The notes under the pieces: generated by a model
Seen by the model: only the letters and a program-made list of their open reading frames with translations
Databases searched by the model: none
What the model was told of the DNA's origin: nothing
Origin: Streptomyces sp. NL15-2K
GTDB taxonomy: Bacteria > Actinomycetota > Actinomycetes > Streptomycetales > Streptomycetaceae
Length of the DNA stretch: 64,000 bases
Direction: 5' to 3'
NCBI RefSeq assembly: GCF_030551255.1
Contig: NZ_CP130630.1
Span: forward strand, 10,477,001 to 10,541,000
Shown: positions 1-9,965 of the stretch, one piece after another
How the letters are laid out: each line of letters opens with the position of its first letter
Numbering within the stretch: the stretch's first letter is position 1
Translations under genes and position numbers: made by a program

Positions 1-1596
1 ACCAGCCCCGGCACCGTCTTCCTGCAACTCGACGGCGTCGGCCACGACGTCCTGCTCACCGCGGTCGGCCAGGGTCTGATGCCCACCGTCGCCCGCTGGC
101 TCGACGGCGGCGACGGACGCCGCCCCACCCACCGGCTCACCCCGTGGCGCACCGACTGGTCCAGCCAGACCGGCGCCAGCCAGCTCGGCATCCTGCACGG
201 CAGCAACCACGACATCCCGGCCTTCCGCTGGTACGAGAAGGACCGCCGCGAAGTCATGGTCTGCAACCGCCCGACCAGCGCCGCCGAACTCCAGCGCCGT
301 GCGGTCGCGGCCACCGGCGACGGCGGACTGCTCAGCGCCGACGGCGCCAGCCGCGGCAACCTCTTCTCCGGCGGCGCCGACGAACAGGCCCTCGTCCTGT
401 CCGTCGCCGGCCGCCGCAGTCGCGAGAACCGCTCCAGAGCGGGCTACTTCGCCTACTTCTCCGACCCGGCCAACGCGGTGCGCACCGCCCTGTCCTTCGT
501 CGCCGACGCCGGCCGCGAGATAGGCCAGTCCACCCGGAACCGCGTGCGCAAGGTCCGCCCCCGGGTCTCCCGCGGCGGCCTCTACCCCTTCATCCGCGCC
601 TTCGCCACCGTCGTCGAACGCGACGTCGTGGTCGCCGCGGTCATGGGCGACATGCTCGCCTGCCGCACCTCCGTCTACGCCGACCTCGTGGCGTACGACG
701 AAGTGGCGCACCACTCCGGGCCGTTCAGCCGCGACGCCGAGAAGGTCCTCGAACGCCTCGACCGGGCGCTCGCGCTCATCGAGAACGTCGCCGAGCACGC
801 CCCGCGCCCGTACCGCATCGTCGTGCTGTCCGACCACGGCCAGAGCCCCGGCGAGACCTTCCGCACCCGCTACGGCCTCACCCTCGGCGACCTGGTCCGG
901 GCCGGCTGCGGGCTGCCCGTACCGCGCAAGGCCGAGCGCACCCACAGCGGCGCCGAGGCCCGCGCCGCCGTCCGCGCCGCGCTGCGCCGGCCCGTCGAGG
1001 AGGGCGGCGAGCAGCACCGGCCCTCGCACCGCCGCTCGGAACCGATCGTGCTGGCCTCCGGCAACCTCGGCCTGGTCTCCTTCCCGGACGTCCCGCACCG
1101 CATGAGCAAGGAGGAGCTGGACGCCCGCCACCCCGCCCTGCTGACGACCCTCGCCAACCACCCCGGCATCGGCTTCCTGCTCGTGCGCAGCGAGGAGCAC
1201 GGCGGGGTCGTCCTCGGCCCGTTCGGCACGGAAATACCGCTGGACGAGCTCGACGACAACCCCGGCCCGCTCGCCGACTTCGGGCCCGGCGCCGCCGACG
1301 TCGTCCGCCGCACGCACTCGTTCCCGCACACCGCCGACATCATGGTCAACTCCTGGTACGACCCCGCCGAGGGCGAGGTCCTCGCCTTCGAGGAGCAGAT
1401 CGGCTCGCACGGCGGCCTCGGCGGCGCCCAGGCCAAGCCGTTCCTGCTGTCGCCGCTCGCCTTCTCCGCACCCGTCGAGGACGGCGAGGAACTAGCCGGC
1501 GCCGAGCACATACACCGCGTGCTGCACCGCTGGCTGCGCGAGTCGGACGGCCCGCAAGTCCCGCTGCCGGCACGCCAGGAGCGACGCGCCGCCTGA
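1..1596 (+). CDS. Alkaline-phosphatase-superfamily protein, 5' truncated by window edge
   Basis: The open frame enters from base 1, so the N-terminus is missing; 531 residues are present. The visible part is an alkaline-phosphatase/nucleotide-pyrophosphatase fold. It has an early LDGVGHDVL metal-ligand motif, a SSQTGASQLGILHG segment holding the likely nucleophilic Thr, a VVLSDHGQSPG metal-binding Asp-His, and a C-terminal SHGG His. Streptomyces relatives are often annotated as phage holin family proteins because an N-terminal membrane region precedes this domain; that region, if present, lies outside the window. The substrate cannot be named. A MoxR-type ATPase gene follows 106 bp downstream on the same strand, so co-transcription is possible but not shown. 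Confidence 0.75.
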   Translation, partial: TSPGTVFLQLDGVGHDVLLTAVGQGLMPTVARWLDGGDGRRPTHRLTPWRTDWSSQTGASQLGILHGSNHDIPAFRWYEKDRREVMVCNRPTSAAELQRRAVAATGDGGLLSADGASRGNLFSGGADEQALVLSVAGRRSRENRSRAGYFAYFSDPANAVRTALSFVADAGREIGQSTRNRVRKVRPRVSRGGLYPFIRAFATVVERDVVVAAVMGDMLACRTSVYADLVAYDEVAHHSGPFSRDAEKVLERLDRALALIENVAEHAPRPYRIVVLSDHGQSPGETFRTRYGLTLGDLVRAGCGLPVPRKAERTHSGAEARAAVRAALRRPVEEGGEQHRPSHRRSEPIVLASGNLGLVSFPDVPHRMSKEELDARHPALLTTLANHPGIGFLLVRSEEHGGVVLGPFGTEIPLDELDDNPGPLADFGPGAADVVRRTHSFPHTADIMVNSWYDPAEGEVLAFEEQIGSHGGLGGAQAKPFLLSPLAFSAPVEDGEELAGAEHIHRVLHRWLRESDGPQVPLPARQERRAA

Positions 1597-1702
1597 ACCC
1601 AGGTGGAAAATCGGCTGCGCCCGTCGATCGCCGCGCCCAGACTGTTCGTATCGGACCTCGCGCACCAGCGAGCCCTTCTCGAACACCCCCAGGAGTTGCT
1701 GC

Positions 1703-2764
1703 GTGCAGGCAGCCGTCACCGTCACGCCCGCCCGTATCCCCGAACTGCTGCTCGGCCTCGCCACCGTGCGGCCGGTCTTCGTCTGGGGCGCCCCCGGCAT
1801 CGGCAAGTCCTCCCTGGTACGGGAGTTCGCCGCGTCGCTCGGGCTGGAGTGCGTGAGCCTGCTGGGCACCCAGCTCGCCCCCGAGGACCTCATCGGCGTG
1901 CCCCAGATCCGCGACGGACGCTCGGTGTTCTGCCCGCCGGAGACGATCGCCCGCGACGAGCCGTACTGCCTGTTCCTGGACGAGCTGAACGCGGCCACAC
2001 CGGACGTGCAGAAGGCGTTCTACTCGCTGATCCTGGACCGCCGTATCGGAAACTACGAACTCCCCGCGGGCTCCATCGTGATCGGCGCCGGCAACCGCGC
2101 CACCGACAACGCCCTCGCCCGCCCCATCGCCTCCGCCCTCGTCAACCGGCTCACCCACGTGCACCTGGAGGCCTCCGCCAAGGACTGGCTCGTCTGGGCC
2201 GCGGGCAACGGCATCCACCCCTGGATCGTCGACCACCTCACCGACCGGCCCGACCACCTGTGGTCCAAGCCGCCCAAGACCGAGGAGCCGTTCTCCACGC
2301 CCCGCTCCTGGCACATGCTCTCCGACGCCCTGCACTCCTTCGGCCAGGACCTCGACGAGGAGACCCTGAAGGTCCTGGCGCACGGCACGCTGACGCCCGC
2401 GCACGCGACCGCGTTCTGCGGCTACGTCAAGATCGTCCGCAGCCGGTACGGCATCGAGGCGATCCTCAAGGGCGACGCCCGCTGGCCGAACCGCCTCCAG
2501 GACCGCGACCTGCTCTACTACCTCGCCGAGTCCTTCCGCGGCCGCCTCATCAAGGAACTGCCCGCGAGCAAGGACCACATGTCGGCGAACGGCCGCCAGG
2601 CCGCGTACCGCGCCAAGTCGCTGCTCGTGCAGCTCGCCGAGATCTCCGTCGAGGTCGCCCAGAGCGTCATCGCCTCCGACACCGACGGCAATCCGGTGCT
2701 GCCCGCCTGGTTCCTGGTGGAGGCGGCGCGGGACATGCCGCGGCTGGTGGAGGCGCGGCGATGA
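1703..2764 (+). CDS. MoxR-type AAA+ ATPase
   Basis: 353 residues from a GTG start with AGGAG eight bases upstream. Walker A is GAPGIGKSS at residues 29-37, and a Walker B-like CLFLDELNAATP follows near residue 90. A sensor-1-like stretch with GAGNRATDNA then follows. This is the layout of MoxR-family chaperone-like ATPases, which remodel or activate a VWA-domain partner. The stop codon overlaps the ATG of the next gene (ATGA), and that gene encodes a VWA-like protein, so the two are translationally coupled and probably work together. The client is unknown. Confidence 0.85.
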   Translation: MQAAVTVTPARIPELLLGLATVRPVFVWGAPGIGKSSLVREFAASLGLECVSLLGTQLAPEDLIGVPQIRDGRSVFCPPETIARDEPYCLFLDELNAATPDVQKAFYSLILDRRIGNYELPAGSIVIGAGNRATDNALARPIASALVNRLTHVHLEASAKDWLVWAAGNGIHPWIVDHLTDRPDHLWSKPPKTEEPFSTPRSWHMLSDALHSFGQDLDEETLKVLAHGTLTPAHATAFCGYVKIVRSRYGIEAILKGDARWPNRLQDRDLLYYLAESFRGRLIKELPASKDHMSANGRQAAYRAKSLLVQLAEISVEVAQSVIASDTDGNPVLPAWFLVEAARDMPRLVEARR

Positions 2765-4596
2765 GCCGCACGCGGTCGAAGGGGCAGAAGAAACGGGACC
2801 TGGCGGGGGAGGCCTTCGCCGAGGGGCTGCGGCTCGTGCGCGCCAACCCGGCGCTGGCCGCCGTCGACTTCACGGTCTGCCGTGAGGAGAACTGCGCCCT
2901 GGCTCCCCGCGACGGCCTCGTCCGCGTCGACTCCGACGGCACGCTGCACGCCCATCCCGACCTCCCCCACGCTCGAACAGGCTCGCGCGGGGGCACCCCC
3001 ACCGCCGACCCCGCCGCCTGGGCCTGGTCGCTCGCCCACGCCGCCCTGCACCTCGGCTTCGGGCACGTCCCGGCGGCCAAGGGCGACCGTGTCCAGCCCG
3101 ACCGGTACGAGCTCGCCGCGCGCTGCACCGTCGTCAACCGCTTCCTGCTGACCTTCCCGGTCGGCCGCGCCCCGGACCGGCTGCCGCTGTCGTACCCCGA
3201 CGGCGACGAGGAGCAGCTCGCCGCGCGCTGGCGACGCGACGGGCTCCCGGCCGCCTACGAGCGCTGCGGCACAGCGGGCCCGGAGCCCGACCAGATACTC
3301 CTGCCATGGGTCTGGTACGGCCGGCAGATCCCCGACTGGCAGCTGGCGTTCGCCACCGCCCTGACCCGGACCGTCTCCGCCGCGATGGACATGGCGGGCG
3401 GCCGCCGCGACCGTCTCGACGGCGAGGCCGCCGACCGCCGCCCCTGGGAGGAGGCCCTGAGCTGGTTCATCTCCTCGTATCCGCTGCTCGGCGGCATCGC
3501 GGCCGGCATCAAGCTGGTCGCCGACGCCGAACTCGCCCGCGCCCACGGCATCTGGGTCGCCGCGGTGAACGCCCAGGCGGCGGAGATCTACATCAACCCC
3601 CTCCAGCGGTTCGAGGACGAGGAATGGCGGTTCATCCTCGCCCACGAGATGCTGCACGCCGCCCTGCGCCACGGCGACCGCTGCGGCACCCGCGACCCGT
3701 ACCTGTTCAACATCGCCTGCGACTACGTCATCAACGGCTGGCTCAGCGAGATGCAGGTCGGCACGATGCCCGAGGGCCTGCTGCACGACCCGGACCTGAC
3801 CGGCCTGTCCGCGGAGGAGGTGTACGACCGGATCGCCGGCGATCCGCGACGGATGCGCCGCCTGGCCACCCTGTGCGGCAAGGGCCGCGGGGACATCCTC
3901 GGCGGCCCGCTCGGCTCGCCCCGCGACTACGTCGACCTCGACGAGTTCTACCGCCGGGGCCTCGCCCAGGGCCTCGACCTGCACCAGCGGCAGGCACGCG
4001 GCTTCCTGCCCGGCGGACTGGTCCAGGAGATCCGCGCGCTGAGTCATCCGCCGCTGCCCTGGGACGCCCGACTCGCCCGCTGGTTCGACGAGTTCGTGCC
4101 CCGCCCCGAGCCCGTACGGTCGTACGCGCGTCCCTCGCGCCGCCAGGCGGCCACGCCCGACATCCCGCGCGCGGGCCGGTACTTCCCGCCCGAGGAGATC
4201 GCCCGCTGCACCTTCGGCGTGGTCCTCGACACCTCCGGCTCCATGGACCGGGTCCTGCTCGGCAAGGCACTGGGCGCGATCGCCTCCTACGCCGAGGCCC
4301 GCGACGTACCGGCCGCACGGGTCGTCTTCTGCGACGCCGCCCCGCACGACGCCGGGTATCTGCCGGTCACGGAGATCGCCGGCCGGGTACGGGTGCACGG
4401 CCGCGGCGGCACCGTGCTCCAGCCCGGCATCGACCTGCTGCACCGCGCGGACGACTTCCCGCCCGGCGCACCGGTCCTCGTCATCACCGACGGCTGGTGC
4501 GACGTACTGCGGGTACGGCGCGAGCACGCCTATCTGATCCCGCAGGGAGCGCGGCTGCCGTTCACCGCCCGCGGTCCGGTCTTCCGGGTGAGTTGA
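2761..4596 (+). CDS. DUF2201-type putative metallopeptidase with C-terminal VWA-like domain
   Basis: 611 residues. The ATG overlaps the stop of the MoxR gene (ATGA). The same frame is open much further upstream, but this start is set by the coupling. The central region carries HEMLHAALRHGD near residue 295, a zincin HExxH motif. The C-terminal third carries GVVLDTSGSMD near residue 490, the MIDAS DxSxS of a VWA domain, followed by VLVITDGW. The family (DUF2201 N-terminal plus VWA-like C-terminal) is usually found next to a MoxR ATPase, as here. No signal peptide or membrane segment is seen, so it is probably cytoplasmic. The protease assignment rests on the motif only. Confidence 0.82.
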   Translation: MSRTRSKGQKKRDLAGEAFAEGLRLVRANPALAAVDFTVCREENCALAPRDGLVRVDSDGTLHAHPDLPHARTGSRGGTPTADPAAWAWSLAHAALHLGFGHVPAAKGDRVQPDRYELAARCTVVNRFLLTFPVGRAPDRLPLSYPDGDEEQLAARWRRDGLPAAYERCGTAGPEPDQILLPWVWYGRQIPDWQLAFATALTRTVSAAMDMAGGRRDRLDGEAADRRPWEEALSWFISSYPLLGGIAAGIKLVADAELARAHGIWVAAVNAQAAEIYINPLQRFEDEEWRFILAHEMLHAALRHGDRCGTRDPYLFNIACDYVINGWLSEMQVGTMPEGLLHDPDLTGLSAEEVYDRIAGDPRRMRRLATLCGKGRGDILGGPLGSPRDYVDLDEFYRRGLAQGLDLHQRQARGFLPGGLVQEIRALSHPPLPWDARLARWFDEFVPRPEPVRSYARPSRRQAATPDIPRAGRYFPPEEIARCTFGVVLDTSGSMDRVLLGKALGAIASYAEARDVPAARVVFCDAAPHDAGYLPVTEIAGRVRVHGRGGTVLQPGIDLLHRADDFPPGAPVLVITDGWCDVLRVRREHAYLIPQGARLPFTARGPVFRVS

Positions 4597-4658
4597 GCCG
4601 GAGTGTGATCGGATGGGGTCCGTAACCCGGAACCGGGATCATTACGAAAGGAAAGACC

Positions 4659-5087
4659 GTGGCTACCACGCGCTCCGCACACACCGTCTGGGAAGGCAAC
4701 CTGCTCGAGGGCAACGGTGTCGTCACCTTCGACTCCTCCGGCGCCATCGACCAGCAGCCGGTGACGTGGGCTGCCCGCAGCCAGGAGCCGAGCGGCAAGA
4801 CCAGCCCCGAGGAGCTGATCGCGGCCGCCCACTCCAGCTGCTTCTCGATGGCGTTCTCGCACGCCCTCGCCGGCGCCGGCACTCCGCCCACCAAGCTCGT
4901 CGCCTCCGCCGACGTCACCTTCCAGCCCGGTGAGGGCATCACCGGCATCCACCTCACCGTGGAGGGCACGGTGCCCGGCCTCGACGAGGACGGCTTCGTC
5001 GCCGCCGCCGAGGAGGCCAAGGTCAACTGCCCGGTCAGCCAGGCGCTGAAGGCCGTACCGATCACGCTGTCGGCGAAGCTCGCCTGA
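4659..5087 (+). CDS. osmC: OsmC/Ohr-family peroxiredoxin
   Basis: 142 residues from a GTG start; GAAAGGAAAG lies just upstream as ribosome binding site. The two redox cysteines of the OsmC fold are present: Cys61 in AHSSCFSMAF and Cys124 in KVNCPVSQAL. The protein is predicted to reduce organic hydroperoxides in the cytoplasm through a Cys-Cys disulfide. The length is typical of OsmC. It stands alone, with a strong hairpin downstream, so it is probably monocistronic. OsmC is preferred over Ohr because of the TWAARSQEPSGKTSPEELI and VNCPVSQAL context. Confidence 0.88.
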   Translation: MATTRSAHTVWEGNLLEGNGVVTFDSSGAIDQQPVTWAARSQEPSGKTSPEELIAAAHSSCFSMAFSHALAGAGTPPTKLVASADVTFQPGEGITGIHLTVEGTVPGLDEDGFVAAAEEAKVNCPVSQALKAVPITLSAKLA

Positions 5088-5128
5088 CCTGACAGGACAT
5101 CTTCGGAACCTGACAGGACATCTTCGGA
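5088..5128 (+). repeat. Two direct 20-bp repeats at 21-bp spacing
   Basis: CCTGACAGGACATCTTCGGA occurs at 5088-5107 and again at 5109-5128 without mismatch, separated by one base. The pair begins one base after the osmC stop codon and sits between the stop and the terminator hairpin. Its role is unknown; it could be a slippage product or a remnant of a mobile-element end. Confidence 0.9.
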
Positions 5129-5135
5129 CAAGACA

Positions 5136-5170
5136 TCGCGCAGGCCGCCGTGGTCGGGTGGCCTGCGCGA
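5136..5170 (+). terminator. Rho-independent-like hairpin after osmC
   Basis: Perfect 11-bp inverted repeat, TCGCGCAGGCC at 5136-5146 and GGCCTGCGCGA at 5160-5170, with a 13-base loop. No U-tract follows, as is usual in Streptomyces. Confidence 0.7.
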
Positions 5171-5226
5171 CGTCGGTTCAGGGCCGTGGGGCAGGGTAGG
5201 AACAGGACGGCGTCGGAAGGACTTCG

Positions 5227-6615
5227 ATGGTGACGGGAACGGCCGGTGGCGCGACGGTGCTTGACTCCGCCACTCGCGAACTCACCCGCGTACTCCTGCT
5301 GTTCAGCCTCGACGGGCGACTGCGCCCGGAGAGCTCCCCACTGGGCGGTCTCGTCGACCGGCTCGACTTCGGCCGCTTCGAACCGCACCTGAGGTCGGGC
5401 GAAGCGGTGCTCCCCGTGCCGGTCCTGGCCGAGCGCGTGACACCCGAGGAGATCGAGCTCCCGCACGGCGACCACGGTCTGGCAATCGCCTCGGCCGAGG
5501 TGATGGTCCTCGCCACCCCGCGCGGCGACGTGACGCTCCTCGTCGACTGCTCGTTCGCGGACCGGACCGCACCCGACGCCCTCGCCTCCTGGCTGGCGGA
5601 CACCTGCTTCGACCGCAGGCGGATCACACTCCGCGGCCGGCCCATGCTGGACGTGCTGAACGAACGGCTCGCCCGGCCGGCGCCTCTCACCTTCGGCCAG
5701 AACGTGCACCAACTCGTCTTCCCCGGCGGACAGTTGCTGCGCGACCTGCTGAGCACCGGCGTCGACGACGCGGCCCGCAGACCCGCCCTGCTGAACGAGA
5801 TCGTCTACCGCGGCCGGATGCCGGTGAGCGACACCGCGGACCTCGACGACGCCATGCCGCCCAACCTCACGAACCACGGCCTCACCCTCTCCGCCCACGG
5901 CCGCGGTGTCTCCGTCCAGGCCGGCTGGGCCCCGCACGTGGAGAACGGCCTCGCCCTGGTCGCCGTCGGCATGATCTCCGCCCTCGCCGTTCTGCAGCGC
6001 ACCCGACTGGCCGCCTTCGAGACGATGCGGGCCAACGAACGGGCCACGACGGACTCCCCGTACGAGATCCGCTCCCTCATCTCCCGGCTCTCCGCCGGCG
6101 TGAACGAACTCCAGCTGGACCTGGCCTTCGGCGTCGAGGCCTACGTGGACAGCCTGCTGATCCCGGAGATGCTCATGGAGCGTTTCCAGTCCTCGCTGGG
6201 CGACGCCCTCGGCATCCGCGACAGCCTGGAGAACTCCGCCCGCATGGTCGAGCGGCTGACCTCCGTGATCAACGCCCGCTCCGCCGCCCTGGACGCCGAG
6301 CTCGCCGAACGCGGCGACCGCCGCGACCGCATCGTCTCCGCCCTCGTCGCCGCCGCCACCCTGATCGCCCTGCCGCCCACCCTGCTGCTGGCGTTCTTCG
6401 GGACCAACAGCACGAACGTCCACCCCGACCGTTCCATCCTCGACCTGCGGGTGTACGGCACGGCGTACGCGCTGGCCTGGCTTCCCTTCGTGATCCTCGC
6501 CGTGATCGGATACGTCCTGCTCAGACGGGTCAGCAGACGCTCCGGCAGCCTCCTGTCGCAGCCCGACGGCCGCCCCTTGCCGGTGCCCGCGCCCCGAGCC
6601 CCCTCCGGGAGGTGA
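5227..6615 (+). CDS. CorA-like two-helix membrane protein lacking the GMN motif
   Basis: 462 residues, ATG start preceded by GGAAGGAC. A long soluble N-terminal region ends in a helical, probably coiled-coil stretch, followed by two C-terminal transmembrane helices (about residues 369-392 and 411-433) and a short basic tail. This is the topology of CorA-family divalent-cation channels. However, the loop between the helices reads FFGTNSTNV where CorA has the selectivity motif YGMN. It is therefore a CorA-like homologue whose ion selectivity or transport activity cannot be assumed. The glycerophosphodiesterase gene starts seven bases after its stop, so the two are likely co-transcribed. Confidence 0.65.
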   Translation: MVTGTAGGATVLDSATRELTRVLLLFSLDGRLRPESSPLGGLVDRLDFGRFEPHLRSGEAVLPVPVLAERVTPEEIELPHGDHGLAIASAEVMVLATPRGDVTLLVDCSFADRTAPDALASWLADTCFDRRRITLRGRPMLDVLNERLARPAPLTFGQNVHQLVFPGGQLLRDLLSTGVDDAARRPALLNEIVYRGRMPVSDTADLDDAMPPNLTNHGLTLSAHGRGVSVQAGWAPHVENGLALVAVGMISALAVLQRTRLAAFETMRANERATTDSPYEIRSLISRLSAGVNELQLDLAFGVEAYVDSLLIPEMLMERFQSSLGDALGIRDSLENSARMVERLTSVINARSAALDAELAERGDRRDRIVSALVAAATLIALPPTLLLAFFGTNSTNVHPDRSILDLRVYGTAYALAWLPFVILAVIGYVLLRRVSRRSGSLLSQPDGRPLPVPAPRAPSGR

Positions 6616-6622
6616 CCCGCCG

Positions 6623-7381
6623 ATGCCGCGACGACCCGCCGTCTCCGCCCACCGGGGAGGATCCGAACGAGCCGGCTCCGCCACCTGGGAGGCGTACGAG
6701 GACGCGATCCTGTCCGGCGCGGAGTACGTCGAGTTCGACATCCGGCGCACCGCCGACGGTGTCCTCGTCGTCTACCACGACCCCCGGGTGGCGCACACCG
6801 GCCCGCCGCTGTCCCGGATCACCCACGCCGAGCTGAGCGAGCGCGCCGGATACGCCGTACCCGTCGTCGACGACGTCATGGCCCTGATCGCCGGGAAGCT
6901 CGTGGGGCACCTGGACCTGAAGGAAGTGGGCTACGAGCGCGACGTGATCGACCGGGCGGTCACCCTGCTCGGCGCGGACGGTTTCGTCGCCACGACCCTG
7001 GAGGACCGTTCCGTCGCCGCGATCACCCAGGCGTACCCGGCCGTCCGCACCGCCCTGTCCCTGGGCCGCGACCGCAGGGAGATCGGCTCGGCACGCCTGG
7101 CCGGCACCCGGCTGAGCGAGCTGATGCCCATGCGGCGGGTGCGCGCCTGCGGTGCGAGCGGGGTCGCCGTCCACCAGCGGCTGGCCCGCGCGGGCGTGCT
7201 GCGCGAGGCGGCCCGGCACGGCCTGTTCACCATGGTGTGGACGGTCAACGACGACCTCCCGATGCGGGCGTTCCTCGCCGACCCCCGGGTGGACGTGCTG
7301 ATCACCGACCTCCCCCGGCGGGCCGTCGCCCTGCGCGGCGGGCGGCACGACGAGCGCCCCCTGGGGTACCCGGCTCCATGA
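6623..7381 (+). CDS. Glycerophosphodiester phosphodiesterase (GDPD)
   Basis: 252 residues, ATG start with GGGAGGTG overlapping the stop of the preceding gene. GDPD hallmarks are present: AHRGG at residues 9-13, EFDIRRTADG with the metal-binding Glu and Asp near 37-45, and VVYHDP with the catalytic His near 52. The C-terminal GLFTMVWTVND and DVLITDLP complete the TIM barrel. No signal peptide is seen, so it is predicted to be a cytoplasmic enzyme hydrolysing glycerophosphodiesters to glycerol-3-phosphate and an alcohol. Coupling with a CorA-like protein is notable because GDPDs need a divalent metal, but a functional link is only inferred. Confidence 0.85.
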   Translation: MPRRPAVSAHRGGSERAGSATWEAYEDAILSGAEYVEFDIRRTADGVLVVYHDPRVAHTGPPLSRITHAELSERAGYAVPVVDDVMALIAGKLVGHLDLKEVGYERDVIDRAVTLLGADGFVATTLEDRSVAAITQAYPAVRTALSLGRDRREIGSARLAGTRLSELMPMRRVRACGASGVAVHQRLARAGVLREAARHGLFTMVWTVNDDLPMRAFLADPRVDVLITDLPRRAVALRGGRHDERPLGYPAP

Positions 7382-7393
7382 CGAGCGTCGGCC

Positions 7394-7458
7394 ACTGAGG
7401 AAGACGACTGAGAAGGGCCACTGAGAAGGGCGACCGAGAAGGGCCCTGAGGAAGAGCC
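7394..7458 (+). repeat. Five tandem 13-bp units upstream of dnaK
   Basis: Consensus ACTGAGAAGGGCC, starting at 7394, 7407, 7420, 7433 and 7446. The middle three copies differ by one or two bases and the outer two are more diverged. The array ends 16 bp before the HAIR-like operator of dnaK. Confidence 0.85.
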
Positions 7459-7474
7459 ACCTGTCGGCAACCCT

Positions 7475-7504
7475 CTTGACAAGAGGCCACTCAAGTTTTG
7501 TGCT
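7475..7504 (+). promoter_or_regulatory. HAIR-like HspR operator overlapping a dnaK promoter
   Basis: CTTGACA (7475-7481), seven bases, ACTCAAG (7489-7495). The HspR-associated inverted repeat is CTTGAGT-N7-ACTCAAG, so the right arm is perfect and the left arm matches 5 of 7 with exact spacing. The left arm also contains a consensus -35 TTGACA (7476-7481); a weak -10 TGTGCT lies 17 bp on (7499-7504). An operator over the -35 fits repression by HspR. Confidence 0.7.
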
Positions 7505-7540
7505 GGAGTGCGGGAGGCTTCCCGGCGGAAGGGGACAGCG

Positions 7541-9415
<1,875 letters not shown>

Positions 9416-9550
9416 AATCGGAATTTCTCGGACTGTTTGTCCTCATATATGCCGTTCGGGTGAAGGTGGAAGGATTAGGCATGTACGGGCCTCTGGTGAG
9501 GCTAAACGTGCTGGAGTCAGCGGAACCGACCTCACCAGAGGGAGTACTAC

Positions 9551-9910
9551 ATGAGCATGAACAGGACGACGTGGGGCGTGCGTGCGGCGGCTCTCGCGGC
9601 GGGAGCGCTCCTGGCGGGCGCTGCGGCGGTGGCGGCGCAGGGCAGCCTGCACGCTGTCGCGGCTCCGCCCGGGCAGCACGACAGCAGCACGAGCGGCAAC
9701 TACGAAAGCAGCACGCAGGGCCAGGACGAGAGCGGCACGGGCGGCTTCCAGGAGGGTGGTGCCGGCACGGAGGGCTCCCACGACAGTAGCGCCGGCACGG
9801 AGGGCTTCCAGGAGGGTGGCGCCGGCTCGGAGGGCTCGCAGGGCGGTGGCGCCGGCACGGATGGCTCGCAGGGCGGTGGCGCCGGCTCGGAGGGCTTCCA
9901 GGACAGCTGA
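9551..9910 (+). CDS. Small secreted Gly/Ser/Glu-rich repeat protein, unknown function
   Basis: 119 residues, ATG start with GAGGGAG upstream. The N-terminus is a classical signal peptide: basic residues, a hydrophobic Ala-rich helix to about residue 29, and a likely cleavage before the Ser/Gln-rich part. The mature protein is low complexity. From residue 65 it carries five tandem 10-residue repeats of the type GFQEGGAGTE, encoded by 30-bp DNA repeats at about 9743-9892, with alternating Phe/Ser and Thr/Ser positions. No Cys, LPXTG or hydrophobic anchor is seen, so it is probably released or wall-associated. I recognise no family. Confidence 0.7.
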   Translation: MSMNRTTWGVRAAALAAGALLAGAAAVAAQGSLHAVAAPPGQHDSSTSGNYESSTQGQDESGTGGFQEGGAGTEGSHDSSAGTEGFQEGGAGSEGSQGGGAGTDGSQGGGAGSEGFQDS

Positions 9911-9965
9911 GGTCACGAATAGCGCGGCGTGACGTCGCCGGGCGCCGGCACGTACCTGTAACGGG

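Noticed and set aside
1..1596. Prophage holin
   Set aside because: The visible domain is an alkaline-phosphatase-type hydrolase, and no other phage genes are nearby; the holin label in relatives comes from an N-terminal membrane region.
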